In this document: in pieces, positions 11,339-22,186 of the stretch
Numbering within the stretch: position 1 is the first letter of the stretch
Layout: each line of letters begins with the position of its first letter
DNA from: Canna indica
Lineage: Eukaryota; Streptophyta; Magnoliopsida; Zingiberales; Cannaceae
Assembly: GCA_034359265.1 (NCBI GenBank)
Contig: CP136891.1
Coordinates: forward strand, 53,398,501-53,462,500
Length of the DNA: 64,000 bases
Direction: 5' to 3'
The notes under the pieces: model-generated
What the model was told of the DNA's origin: nothing
The model's database searches: none
The model's input: only the letters and a program-made list of their open reading frames with translations
Translations under genes and position numbers: made by a program

Positions 11339-12436
11339 TGTTGAAAACTTATTTCGGATATTTTTCAAAAATTGAATTACCTAAAGTAATGATTCCTAGA
11401 AAATGCCTTTAGTTAATATACAAACGAAGGAAACAATTCACACACAAGTACATCAATAGCATTGTTATCTATGTGGAAATAAGCTGCTTAGCATTTGCTC
11501 TTTTCGGTGTGCATGAACGATCTGTTCAACAGAAAGTGCGTACCAAGAAGCGAACCATAATAGGATTTGAAAATTATATTAGCAAACAGCTATCAGGATA
11601 ATAGTGAATCAATGGCTGGTTAAGGCTGTTACTAACAGACCCAAGATCAGGAAGGGCTGAGCACTCGCTTGCTCACAGACATGCAATGGTCAGCAAAAAG
11701 CTGTTATTTCAAGAATTACTGAAGTAGCAAACAAAACGTAGGATGTAATATAAAGAAAAAAAATTACCTGATATTTTAAGTGAAAGATTTCCACAATCGA
11801 ATTCGCCCTCATCATATATATATATATAAGCATAAACTTCGTGAAGTTTGTAACCTTCGGCCAGGATGAAATCATTGAATAAAAGCAGAGCAGACAGTAT
11901 TTTTTTACCTCAAATCATTTACAAAATTTAAATAAGACGAAACTTTTCGTCCTTGTTAATTGCACCAACCAAACAACAAAGGTATCAAAACCACATAAAG
12001 CAGCACAAATTTTTCCTGCACAGGAACACTGACCTATACTTGCCTACCCAATTACTCCATCGTATCGGTCCCATATGAGTGCAAGAATGTCGTCCACAGA
12101 CAGTATGGTTTTCTTCTCGGTGCATATCAACAAACACAGGGAAGGCAACATCCGAGAGCTCCTCATTCAATCAAGCTTGAAGAAGAAGAAGAATATAATT
12201 GGGCACAATTACAGGGCACTGGCAAGAAGAAGTTAATTGGAGCGTGAACTTGCATTACATGAGGAAATGTTTCCAGACAAATTTAGAGCACATCTCATGT
12301 TCAATGTTCCTTTAGCTCATGTAATCTTGGCAGGAGGAAGCTGCAGTACAGGTTTCTTGCAGATCCCACCGAAAAACCTGGAAAGATGAAACAAAAAGTA
12401 GAATATGTAGAACCGAGGAGGAGGAGAAGAACAGAA

Positions 12437-12470
12437 TAAGAAGAAGAAGAAGAAGATGATGATGATGAAT
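12437..12470. repeat. AAG/ATG trinucleotide microsatellite
   Basis: A run of AGA repeats passing into four GAT units. Simple sequence; it gives the poly-hydrophobic ORF on the opposite strand. Confidence 0.85.
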
Positions 12471-12505
12471 ACTACAATAAGATTGTAACTTGGAAGAAGA
12501 AGAAG

Positions 12506-12728
12506 ACTGACCTTGACTGCAATAAGATTACGCACTAGAATTGTAACTTGAGGATTTTTGAATACGGGTTGCAGAGGCCGCCTCTAATGGTGCAAGTTTG
12601 AGTGTCCTTGCGTCGCACTGCTCGTCGTTGTCGGGTTTCACTGGAGAACTGCAACGGCGGCGGCTTTCAGCTTTGGCGATTAGATCGACGGCTTGATAAA
12701 GAACTGACCTTGACTGCAATAAGATTAC
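12506..12728. repeat. 26-bp direct repeat pair
   Basis: ACTGACCTTGACTGCAATAA plus GATTAC occurs at 12506-12531 and again at 12703-12728, offset by 197 bp. A GC-richer segment (12545-12690) lies between. Confidence 0.8.
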
Positions 12729-13201
12729 TATAGCTGAAGATTCCGCTACATGCTCAGCAAGAGAAGCATGCATGAGTTTGGGAGAGGAAGGTGCTCTAAA
12801 CTTACATGCAATCAAAAGAGGTGGAATTTAATTAAAGGAGAGCATTAAAAGATGGAGGAAGTTGAGGAGACGTGAATCTAATGAGAGGCGTATGAGAGCA
12901 AGAAAGTTAGAGCATGAAATCATGGAGGAAGTTGAGGAGACGTGGATCTAATGAGAGAGAGAAAGTTATGTCCAATTAAAAAGAGGTGGAATTTAATTAA
13001 AAGATAAGTATTAAACCGCAGGGTAGAGAGAGAGATAGTGGGACATTAAACAAAGAGAAACCAAAGAGAAAAATATTAAATTATATTTAAATTAAATAAA
13101 TATGAAAAAAACCTAAAATTGCCATGTCAGCAAACATAGCTTTTGAAGGGTGCCACATGGCAAGTTTGCATTTTGCTTTTATATATATAGATAAACAAAC
13201 G

Positions 13202-13510
13202 TGATGATAAATCGAACATGGAAGGGCTGAAGAACTCAAATCAACACATTCATCTAATGAATCAACATCTCATCTCAAAATATATTTTGTAGAAGAAAAA
13301 CTTACAAAAGGGGAAAAAATGGAAAAATGTAAAGTTCAAAGAATACATTCACTCTTCCGCGTCAAGGGAGCCAGTTCGCTCTTTTTATACATTTGAAACT
13401 TAAAAGGTACAATTACTAAAATGCCCTTTGGCCTACTTAAGAAACAACTCTTTATTACTTGTCTTCAGTCGCCGTTATTACCTGCCATTTCTCACTAATC
13501 CTTCATTACA
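13202..13510 (-). mobile_element. Copia LTR, copy 2
   Basis: Minus-strand LTR beginning TGTAATGAAGG at 13510 next to the polypurine tract and running to about 13202 (start by TG rule, approximate). A TATA box (TATAAAAAGAG on minus) lies near 13384-13394. It is about 310 bp, within the short range for Copia. Confidence 0.7.
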
Positions 13511-15420
13511 CCCCCCTCAAGTTGGTGCGATGGAGAAGGGGTTCTCCATTCCCAACTTGGAACATAGCTTTTCATGCTACTCGATTGGTAGGGCTTTAGT
13601 TAATATATCTGTAGTTTGTTCCTTGCTTGATATATACAAAGGTTTGATCAATTTTTCTTGAAATTTCTCGTGGACGAAGTTGCAGTCTACTTCGAGGTGT
13701 TTTGTGCGCTCGTGAAACACATAATTTTTGGTAATATGTAGGGCACTTTGTGAATCACAGTACATTAGCACCTCAATCTCTTGTTTGATCTCCATTTCTG
13801 CTAGTAAATTCAGAGTCCATACCACTTCAGCTGTTGCACTAGAAAGGGCCCGAAGCTCGCTTTCTACACTCGACCTACTCGCAGTCACTTGCTTCTTGCA
13901 CTTTTAATTTACAGTGGAAGTTCTTATCTTCACTAAGTACCCAGAAATGGATTTTCTTGACAAGGGACAACTCCCCCAATCAGCATCCGAGTAACCTATT
14001 ACAAGTGTCCCTTCATTGGATGAGTAGAACAAACCCAAACCCACTGTTCCTTTCAAGTATCTTAGGATCCTCAGTGCAGCTTGGTAATGCATTATCTTTG
14101 GGTTCTCTACAAATTGACTAAGCTGGTGTACACGGTACATGACATCTGGCCTAGTCACTATTATATAGAGTAATTTTCCAATCAATGCCTTGTAAGCAGT
14201 GTGATCATCAAAAACATCCCCACTTTTAGTAGCCTCTTTTTGTTTTTTGTTATTCAAAACCATTGGAGTTGATTTAGGCTTGCAGTCAAGCATCTTCATT
14301 CCTTCCAACAAATCAATTATGTATTTTCTTTGACTAATATGGATGCCTTTACTGGTTCTTTGAACATCTAGACCTATGAAGTTGGTCAACCTTCCTAATT
14401 AAGTCTTTAATTTTAAACTGGTCATTCAAGTATCTCTTGAGATCTCTTATGCCTTCCTCATTTGAACCAGTTAAAATTATATCATCTACATATACCAGAG
14501 CTATCACTATTCCTTTGTCACATTTTTTAATAAACATACAAGGTTCACAATAGCTTTGAGTGTATCCTTGGCTTTTGATTTTTGAGGACAGCTTCGAAAA
14601 CCATTGCCTTCCTGCCTGTTTTAATCCATATAGTGATTTTTTCAGCTTGCAAACTCTCAGGTCTCCTGTTCTGCCATAACTAGGTGGCATTCTCATATAA
14701 ACTTTCTCTTCAAGGTCTCCATGCAAGTAGGCATTGTTGACATCCAACTGAAACAATGGCCAATTCAAAGCAGCAGCTATAACCAAGGTAATGCTCACTG
14801 TTGCAAGTTTTGACACTGGAGCAAAAGTGTCTTGATAGTCGATACCTTCTATTTGGGTAATACCCTTTAGCTACAAGTCTTGACTTGTACCTGTCAACAG
14901 TTCCATCTTGCTTATATTTTGTTTTGTATACCGATTTGCATCCAATTGGATATTTGCCAAGTGGTAGCTCACACAATATCAATGTGTTATTTTCTTCAAG
15001 AGCTTTTAGTAAATCTTGCATTCACTTCTTCGAGATCGGATTCAATGCAGCCTCCTCATATGTTCTTGGCTCCTGGTGGATATCAATGGATGCTAAATAA
15101 CATCTATGGTCCACTCATATGGCTGACAAATTGAGATATTTAGCCAATGGATATAGTGAAAATCCATGGTTGTTCTCTCTAAACTGAGTTTTGGGTGTAT
15201 ATGAGCTACACACATAATCATTGTATTTTTTTGGCATCCTTGTCTTTCTTTTCCCTCTTATCACTTCTGGTGTATCTGGTTTACTAACAAGCTCACCACT
15301 TCCATCATTTTCAGTCTCGGAAGAGAAATTTTTTTCTAAATTGTGACAACCATCATTCTCTTCAGTTGTTTCTTCTTTATCACTTTCAGTCTCACACACT
15401 TCATGCTCAGACGATTTTAA
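13511..15420 (-). pseudogene. Copia pol (RT, RNase H), copy 2
   Basis: Minus-strand homologue of 7130-8990. Pieces from high to low coordinates: acidic linker 15115-15399 (ESDKEETTEEND, then PKTQFRENNHGFS); RT start 14710-15021; RT core 14349-14816, with [30 protein letters not shown] and the catalytic YVDDIILTGS; RT end 13904-14389; RNase H 13577-13888, with the core SRSSVESELRALSS, YCDSQSALHI and HLEVDCNFVHEKF. Breaks include a frameshift near 14390 (an extra TTAA relative to copy 1), a frameshift near 14860 and a stop after STVN at 13904. It stops at 15410-15420, where unrelated DNA begins, so integrase, gag and the 5' LTR are gone. Confidence 0.88.
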
Positions 15421-15450
15421 AGATCAATTTTTTTTAATTAATTGTCGTGG

Positions 15451-15860
15451 TCTGGGTTTGGTGGGACCGAAAAAAATAAGTTAAAGTTCGCGTTTTAATG
15501 CTGACTGGGATTATTAGCTACGTCAGCATTCCGATGACGAAATTGACGCTAGGTAGACAGTGGGATAGATTTGTAACAAATCGAAAAGTGGTATACTGAA
15601 TTAGAAAAATTGGAAAGTGGTGATAGATTAGGAAAACACATCAAAAATCGGGATATATTTTGTAATTAACCCTGATTCTAACTGGGTTTGGTGGGATCGA
15701 AAATAAAATAAGTTCAAAAAAATTACGTCTAAATACAGACAGAGATTATTAGCCACGTCAGCATTCAGACGACAAATTTGACGCTGGATAGACGGTGGGA
15801 TAGATTTCTAACAAATCGAAAAGTGGTGTACTGAATTGGAAAAATTGGAAAGTTGGGTTG
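15451..15860. repeat. two tandem copies of a ~230-bp repeat
   Basis: Both copies start CTGGGTTTGGTGGGA (15452 and 15682). They share ATTATTAGC, ACGTCAGCATTC and GGTGGGATAGATTT, and end near AAATTGGAAAGT. The second copy is shortened. No ORF; unclassified, possibly part of a MITE or a transposon terminus. Confidence 0.75.
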
Positions 15861-16362
15861 AGGGGCGCTACTGGGTCTAATTCGATCGAGCCCAATAATT
15901 CTTGTTCAATAGTTATAATCCATAATGGGTTGAAAGTTGCTTATATTTATATAAGCAACGTTCAAAATTGACACGCGGCACATGGGAATTTGAGATTTTT
16001 CAAATTTATTTATTTTAAATTTGGTTAATAGTTCTCACTCTTAAACAAATCCCATTTACTTCCTCTCTTTCTCTTAATTGAAGCCCACTTTCTCTCTATT
16101 TTATCTTATGAAAACCAATTTTGATACTGTTACATTTTTATGATTGTTTAAACTCAACGTGAATATAATGTTATAATCAATTATGTATTATTAATAAAGA
16201 TTTATATAAGTTATATTTTTACATAATCATAAAATGTGTCAATTGTTTTATTATATACTTTAAATTTATAATATAATGATTAAAGAGCCCAAGGTCGTCA
16301 TGTGGGCTCGCTCTCGGTCGCCTAGGGTGACTTCTTCGTCCCCATTGAGAGTTCGTCCTCCT
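15861..16362. other. non-coding DNA, no feature seen
   Basis: AT-rich, without an ORF, splice structure or repeat boundary. It supplies the CCT target site of the CACTA element. Confidence 0.5.
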
Positions 16363-16365
16363 CCT
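16363..16365. other. CACTA target-site duplication, left
   Basis: CCT directly before the element, matching CCT at 21048-21050. Confidence 0.85.
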
Positions 16366-17059
16366 CACTACTAGAATATACCATATCAGCCATGGGGATC
16401 ATTGATGGTCGCTTGGGCCGTCAGAATCATTCACAGCTTTGCGTCGGCCGCAGCGACCATGGCTGATGTAACCAAATCAGGTGCGGCTCGCATACTCCCA
16501 GCCATATCCATCGCTCATAGTTCATGGTGCGTAGCGCGCGCAAAATAAAATAAGTTATTAGTCACGGCTTAGCGGGGAGCGCTAGAGCCGTTGGTGATGT
16601 GAGTAACCAAATCAGCCGCGACTCACTTACAGCCGTCGCTCATATTTGATGGCGTGCACGGTGGCACGTAATAAAAAAAGTTATTAGCCATGGCTATATC
16701 CATCCGTCGGTGATATGAATAACTCAGTAGCCACGGTTGGAGGCGGCGGTCGCTTATTGTTTAATGCCACGAACACAGCGCGAATATTAAAACACTCTTA
16801 ACCGACGGCTACCAGCGCCGTCGGTGATAATAAAATTATTGATCCACGATTTTTCGACGGCCCTCGAGCCATCGGTGAAAATCCTTTTTATTTGCGTTCA
16901 CGCCCGACCCTTCCTCTTTCTTCTTTGCTCGCCGCTGTCGCCTATTACCACCGCCATCCGTTGCTGCCGAGTTACCGCGGGGTCGCTGCCTGTTGCCGCC
17001 GCCGTCAATCGCCGCAGGTGAACCTCTCCCTTTCGGTATGCTACCTCTCCTCTCCCTTT

Positions 17060-17180
17060 CATTCCACTGTTAAATATATCCCCGCCACCCTCTCCGCCCC
17101 GGCGTCGACCCGGCCGACCCTCTCCACACTGACGTTGACCCGACCGTCCCTCTCCGCGCCGGCGTCAACCAGGTCGGCGC
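17060..17180. repeat. ~30-bp GC-rich tandem repeat
   Basis: Three imperfect units of CCCTCTCC-[CG]-CGGCGTCGACC type between 17080 and 17170. It lies in the left non-coding part of the CACTA element. An ORF across it (16892-17227) reads only low-complexity Pro/Thr/Ser sequence. Confidence 0.55.
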
Positions 17181-17250
17181 TCATTGGGGCCGATTACCAT
17201 TGGCCCCAAACCATGTTCGAACAGTAGCCAGCAGTGATGCCGGCTACTGC

Positions 17251-17345
17251 TTGATTAGGGTTAATTACCCTAATCAATTACTTGATTAGGGTAATTAACC
17301 CCTAATCAAATTGTGATCAGGGTAATCATAGTTTGATTAGGGTTT
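17251..17345. repeat. adjacent palindromes built on TTGATTAGGGTAATTA
   Basis: 17251-17277 is a near-perfect palindrome (TTGATTAGGG-TTAATTA-CCCTAATCAA). 17282-17309 is its mirror version with the centre GTAATTAACC. A third, decayed unit follows to about 17345. Confidence 0.75.
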
Positions 17346-17373
17346 TTTTTTTATTATTATTTTAATTATTAAT

Positions 17374-18612
17374 TATTAGAAATACTTCGAGTTGAAGATA
17401 TGTCAGCACTTGAAAATAATATTGTTGAAATCATATGCAAGCTGGAGTAGTTTTTCTCTCCTGCATTTTATGACTCGATAGAGCATCTACCGATACACTT
17501 GGCATACGAGGCACGAGTTGGTGGTCCCGTTCAATACCGGTGGATGTACTTATTTGAAAGATGCATGAATCGTTTGAAAAAAAAGTAAAAAACACCGCCG
17601 CGGTTAAAGGTTTCATATCAGAAGCATATATAATTCAAGAAATTTCAACATTCTGCTCAGAGATTGAGATTGAGAAGTTCATTGAAATATTTGACATTGA
17701 GATGGTGAGAAGCATAAAAAACACCGCCGCAGTTGAAGGTACCATTTGGCCTACTTGTACATTTTACTAAACTGTCCAGAGATTGAGAAGTTCATTGAAA
17801 TATTTGACATTGAGATGATGACAAAATACTCAATTTACAATGATGAGTAATTAGTAAGATTACGGAATCGTGAGTTCCCTAATTGGTTTCAAGCTTACAG
17901 CACAGAATAGAGAGGCGAACTATAAATTACGCACAGAATAGATAACTAAATATTTGAGTATGCTAGCAGACCGGCACGACTTGTACAGTGTTATAATGGT
18001 TATTTTATCAATGGATATAAATTTCACACACTTGAATATTCATCTACAAAAAAGACTATGAATGTCGGGGTCTGCGTCAAAAGGACAACATATGTTGAAT
18101 GTGATGTTGACATTTACGGACTATTGGAAGAAGTCATTGAATTGCAATTTTTCGGATGTAAATTAGTTGCCCTTTTTAAATGTCATTGGTTCGATACAAG
18201 CGATAGGGGCATGAGAGTTCATCCAAAGTATAAACAGCTGGTCGAGGTCAATTACAAATCAAAATTGGCTTCAAATGAGACATTTATATTGGCATCTCAA
18301 GCTGAACAAGTATATTATATGCAGTATCCGTCTCGAAAGAAAGATTGGGCAGATTGGTGTGTAGTCTGTAAGACTAAAGCCAGAGAAAAAATTGACCCGA
18401 TAGTTGGAGAGAATGAGCTAGCAAATAACTTCTATCAAGAAGAAGATCCTTCCAAAGTGGAACGAGTTAGTCCAATACTCGAGGATGATGACACAGAGTT
18501 AGTTCAATTGAAAATAGAATACGTTGATGACGATGATAATGAAGTTGAGGAAGGACAGAATGATGATGAGCGAGATGAAGAAGAATTTCAAGATTCTGGT
18601 ACAGAAGAATAA
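17374..18612 (+). pseudogene. TNP2-like transposase, C-terminal remnant
   Basis: Two C-terminal domains of the CACTA TNP2 protein are readable. The DUF4218 type spans 17450-17660 (PAFYDSIEHLPIHLAYEARV, then GGPVQYRWMYLFER and ISEAYIIQEISTFC). The DUF4216 type spans 18003-18380 (NGYFINGYKFHTLEYSS, NVGVCVK, FKCHWFD, ETFILASQAEQVYYMQYPS), followed by an Asp/Glu-rich tail to the stop at 18610-18612. Breaks: a TAG at 17448-17450; a 1-nt loss in the A run at 17577-17584 shifting frame; and an imperfect ~117-130 bp duplication around 17660-17820 with stops after it. The tail from about 18003 is open. The N-terminal zinc finger and transposase core are absent. Inference: a dead copy. Confidence 0.8.
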
Positions 18613-18742
18613 GAAGAAGAATATTACACGGATGATGGTAATCACGATGATGAATAATTGTAAATGTGAAGTATATATTCAATTATTAAATATATCTATT
18701 AATCTATTATATATAATCCAATTATATTAAATTTTTACAGCT

Positions 18743-20430
18743 ATGGTTCGAAATATCAGTTCTCGAGGAGGCATTCCTCGTAGGACCCCCCGACGATTAC
18801 CACCTGCCCCACCTGTACCCACTGACCCTTTGCCTCCCACCACTATCCCCCCACCTCCAACCACCATTCCCCCACCCAGTCCGGCCACCATTTCCCCACC
18901 TGATCTAGCCACCATTCCCCCAGCTGATTTAGACACCATCTCCCCACCTCCAACCACCATCCCTTCAGCCGATCCAAGCCCGTTGACATCGAGACGTAGG
19001 CCACGATGGCCTAATAGAATTCTCCCTCCACCACCCGAGGGAGAACTGCACAGAGCAGTTAGTGTGTATGAAAGAAGGTAAGTATATGCATTAATTATTT
19101 CTTATAATTTATTTATAATTCAAAATATCATAATATGAATTTATATTTGGTGCAGATTTGAGCAGGAGGACGTCCCCCGCACGATAGCGGGGACGATCCG
19201 AAAGTGTATGCATGGGGCATGGCCTACATGGTCTCACGTGCCCCGTGAGCATATGAATTTATTATGGCGAGAGTTCACGGTAGGTATATTTATTAAATTA
19301 ATGTTAATGTTAAATATTCATCTGTAATAATATTTTTTTTTTTTGCAGGTTCATTATACATGGTCGGAGGACTAGACCACTTTTGTGGATGCTGCATGGG
19401 AGCATGTTGCCCGCACTGGCTATAACGGGTTACTTCAGCAGGCTTGTCAGACCCTAATGAGACTGCTGGGGGCCACACAGATAGGGTAGACTCGGGAACA
19501 CACCCCCCGAGTGGATTCCTGGCCCTGTGTGGGACCAGCTCGTTGAGTGGTGGGACACACCTGAGTGGCAGGAGGTCTCTCGGACTGCGTCAAGAAACCG
19601 CATGTCCGGGGGGGACGGCACGGGCGCGCACCACACTGGTGGCTCCAACTCTTCTGCGGTTGATGAGCGTCATATGGTATGTATAATTTAATTATTTTTA
19701 ATTAAATTATATATTGTGTATAATGATACTAATGTATTGGTTTTGTAATATAAGATGCGCGTGACGGAGGACGACACCGTCCAACGCCCGTTGATGATGG
19801 AGGTGTTTGAGCGCACCCACCGTCGTCGACGAGGAGCGGGGGACTACGTTGATAGCAGAGCTTAGTATGTAATGGTAAGTATTTATATATTGTCTATTTG
19901 ATTTACACATTTTTTTTATAGTTTATATATATTTAAAATATAAACATGTGTAGGAAACTTATACGAGGACTGTGATCGAGCGTGGAGGGAGACCGGAGGA
20001 GTTCGACGCAGGAGATTGGGTGGAGGCCGTAGGTGGCTGGGAGCACGATCGTGTTTATGGCTTTGTAGATATTGGCCATGCACACACCGTGCTCGGGCAA
20101 CTTGGGGCACCGACCCCTCCGACTGCGGGTGAGCGGCCCTCAACATCCCGAGCGCAGGACCAGAGCCGGATAGCGGCCATGGTGTCAGAACTCACCCAAC
20201 AGAGACATGCGATGGAGGAGCAGAGGTAGGTGATGGAGGAGCAGATGCAGGAGCAGAGACGGGCGAATGACGAGTTGAGACAGACGATCTAGAACATGCA
20301 GACACTCCTCACTCAGATTGCGTCTCACTTTGGCCTTCTACCGATGATGTCGTAGTCGTCATCCTCCTCGACCCAATCGACGCTCCCGACCCAGTCGTTG
20401 TCGACTCCACCGCCTCCACCGCAGTCGTGA
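18743..20430 (+). pseudogene. second CACTA gene (Ptta/En/Spm-type transposase family), five exons
   Basis: Exons with good GT-AG borders: 18743-19077, 19156-19279, 19349-19677, 19755-19874 and 19954-20229 (reading through to about 20430). Exon 1 is a Pro-rich repeat region (TTIPPPPTTIPPP) then RRRPRWPNRILPPPPEGE. Exon 2 reads TIRKCMHGAWPTWSHVPREH. Exon 3 has LVEWWDTPEWQEVSRTASRN. Exon 5 has YTRTVIERGGRPEEFDAGDW and a Gln/Glu-rich coiled coil (AMVSELTQQRHAMEEQR). This layout matches the plant transposase Ptta/En/Spm family, thought to bind subterminal repeats. Breaks: TAG after HYTWSED in exon 3, a frameshift between GATQIG and the LVEWW block, TAG at the end of exon 4, and TAG at 20227-20229 followed by same-frame coiled coil. 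Splice signals look far better preserved than the reading frame. Confidence 0.75.
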
Positions 20431-21047
20431 GCTTTTGATTAATTATATTTTTTTTATATTTTGATACTTGGATGTACATAGATGATATTTTGATAATTGT
20501 TTGCCTCCGGTTTAAGGCCGAGATTGATGATATTTATGTAAAACTTATATGTTTGGTTTCAAATGCATGTGTATAATGTTTTCTAATTATAATATGTGAT
20601 TGAAAATAGGTTATAGTCGATATATCATTGTATATAGGAATTTACAAAATTTTCAGTTTTTTCAGTTACAGGATACAACCTTTAGCCACGACTTACCCAC
20701 GGGTTACCGTCACTAAGCCATGGCTGAAAGCTTATCGTAAATGGCGGATGGCCTAGGCAGCACCAAATATCACGATTGCTAATAATATCACCGACGGGAA
20801 ATGGTCATGGCTAATGGGTTGGTATCAGTGATAGTGCCCCGAGCCATCACTGATGTTTTTAATCAGCGATAGCTCACGCGACTGTCGCTGATGATTACGT
20901 GTGACGACCGCGCTGGACCGTCACAACTTATCTGAGACACGCGCATCAGTGATGGCTGTTTGCCACGATTGGCACCGTCCGTGATATCTATCACCGACAG
21001 TTCAGCCATGGATTTAGCCGTCGCTGATGACCACAATTCTAGTAGTG

Positions 21048-21180
21048 CCTCCTCCCGACCCCCCGGCTCCTCCCGATCCCCCCGCTCCTTCGATCCCCCC
21101 GCTCCTTCGATCCCCCCTGCTCCTGCTCATTGCCTGAGAAGAAGAATATTCCAAAAGCATTAGATCTAAACCTAATGGTA
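21048..21180. repeat. C-rich low-complexity tract
   Basis: CCTCCCGACCCCCC and CTCCTTCGATCCCCC units directly after the CACTA end. Tandem-like and non-coding in both frames offered. Confidence 0.6.
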
Positions 21181-21340
21181 AGGTATAGTATCTTTCAAGA
21201 AATCTCAAATAGAGCAATGGTGTGAACCATGGTACTCGATCCTCATCGGTAAATTCTTGGGTTAATTTCCGCTTGTTCTTTTCATTCGTTCTTGGGCTGA
21301 GAATATTTGGTATTCTATTGGATTGAAATCAATTTTGGAT

Positions 21341-21973
21341 ATCGACGATGGCTTTTTTGTTTTTCGCTTCGATTCTTTTTAGCGGACTACTGATCGATGT
21401 CTCACTACTAGACCTTAGTCTTTCCGGGGTAATCTTCTTCGATTAGTTCCTAGGAAGTTGATGTTCCGACCTTGGATGGAGAAAATTAGCACGTCGGCTC
21501 TTTGGGTGTGCATCCATAGTCTGCAGCTTGATCTATGGAATGAACATTTGATTAAACTTATTGCTGCTAGTCTTGGTCAATTCCTTCGTATTGACCATAA
21601 TTCGTTCTTCTTTGAAAGGGGTAAATATATTTGTGTCTGTGTGGAATTAGATCCTGCTTCCCTGTTGCGTCATGGTGTTTGGGTTGGGGAAGAAGGTTTG
21701 GAGGTTTTTCAACCGGTTTCGTATGAGAATCTCCCCTCAATTTGTTTTTCTTGTGGTCTTGCGGGGCATTCTAAAGCCAATTGCAAAGTTGTTGCTCAGA
21801 ATTCTCCTCTTCCTGATAGTTCTTCTCTGCATACTAATTCTTTAAATGCTTATGTTAGCATTGTTGCCACTCCCACTTATGCCATTTCTTCCTCGGTGTT
21901 GACTGGATCGACGGAAATAGCTTGGTCCGTGGGTATAGGTTCTTCGTTGTCATCCCCGTCGGCGACAAGATAA
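21341..21973 (+). pseudogene. LINE ORF1 remnant (DUF4283 plus CCHC knuckle)
   Basis: Plant L1-type LINE nucleic-acid-binding protein. The DUF4283-type region starts near 21341 (IDDGFFVFRFDSF), has two in-frame stops before 21430, then continues open as MFRPWMEKISTSALWVCI with LPSICFSCGLAGHSKANC. The knuckle CX2CX4HX4C spans 21743-21784 and is intact. A Ser/Thr-rich tail ends at the TAA at 21971-21973. There is no ORF2 behind it, because element B begins at 22187. A separate LINE ORF2 remnant is at 52750-54890, but I cannot show the two belong together. Confidence 0.75.
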
Positions 21974-22181
21974 TGGTAATCGTTCTGCCTCTCTTGCGTT
22001 GGACGCAGAGACGAGGCCCGTCCCTCGCGATCAGGGCAAGGATGCCTCAAACCATAATGCACCTAGGTTTGGTTTGCCCCACTCGAATTCGGTCTCACAT
22101 TCTCATCATTCGTGTCAAGTTCGATTAGGTAATTTTGGTCCTCCTTCTGTGCCAATTCCCGAGTCTTGGATCCTATATGTA
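21974..22181 (+). other. LINE-flank DNA before element B
   Basis: Open readings exist (21999-22250) but show no recognisable domain. It is probably more of the LINE ORF1 tail in a shifted frame. It ends in the GTAGT target-site copy (22182-22186). Confidence 0.4.
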
Positions 22182-22186
22182 GTAGT

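Larger units (their letters stand above)
5427..13191 (-). mobile_element. candidate Helitron, minus strand, rearranged
   Basis: The right end on the minus strand starts TCTATATATATAAAAGC (13191 leftwards), preceded by A, like many plant Helitron 5' ends. The left end on the minus strand finishes with a GC hairpin (GCGC-AAC-GCGC, 5439-5449) and CTAG (5427-5430) followed by T. This matches the Helitron rules of 5' TC, 3' hairpin plus CTRR, and insertion between A and T. No Rep/helicase ORF is visible, so it would be non-autonomous. A duplicated block, a Copia copy and a CACTA fragment lie inside, so the two ends may not derive from one insertion. The body is very AT-rich and mostly non-coding. 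Confidence 0.5.
11339..13191 (-). other. Helitron-like body unique to copy 2
   Basis: No confident gene. On the minus strand a short island at 12060-12150 reads KKTILSVDDILALIWDRYD. It looks protein-like but is unassigned and could be a captured exon, low confidence. A Ser/Arg-rich reading occupies 12528-12815. A (GAA)n/(GAT)n microsatellite is at 12437-12470. Purine-rich AGAGAGAG tracts occur at 12950-13035. The stretch ends in the TC-type Helitron terminus. Confidence 0.4.
16366..21047 (+). mobile_element. complete CACTA (En/Spm) transposon, non-autonomous
   Basis: Begins CACTACTAGAA (16366) and ends TTCTAGTAGTG (21047), perfect terminal inverted repeats for 10+ bp. It is flanked by the 3-bp target duplication CCT (16363-16365 and 21048-21050). 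Subterminal regions (16380-16870 and 20680-21040) carry many GCCATGGCTGAT / GCCGTCGCTGAT motifs in both orientations, the presumed transposase-binding repeats. Internally it holds the C-terminal remnant of the TNP2-like transposase and a multi-exon second gene. The transposase catalytic part is absent, so it would need another copy in trans. Total length 4,682 bp. Confidence 0.93.

Noticed and set aside
17230..17345. Telomere-like TTAGGG/CCCTAA motifs
   Set aside because: They are part of 27-bp palindromes, not a tandem array, and the plant telomere unit is normally TTTAGGG.
18727..18960. Gly/Val-rich minus-strand ORF
   Set aside because: Complement of the Pro-rich exon 1 of the CACTA gene.
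21399..21410. CACTACTAGAC inside the LINE ORF1 as a transposon end
   Set aside because: Reading of DUF4283-like protein continues across it and there are no subterminal repeats.
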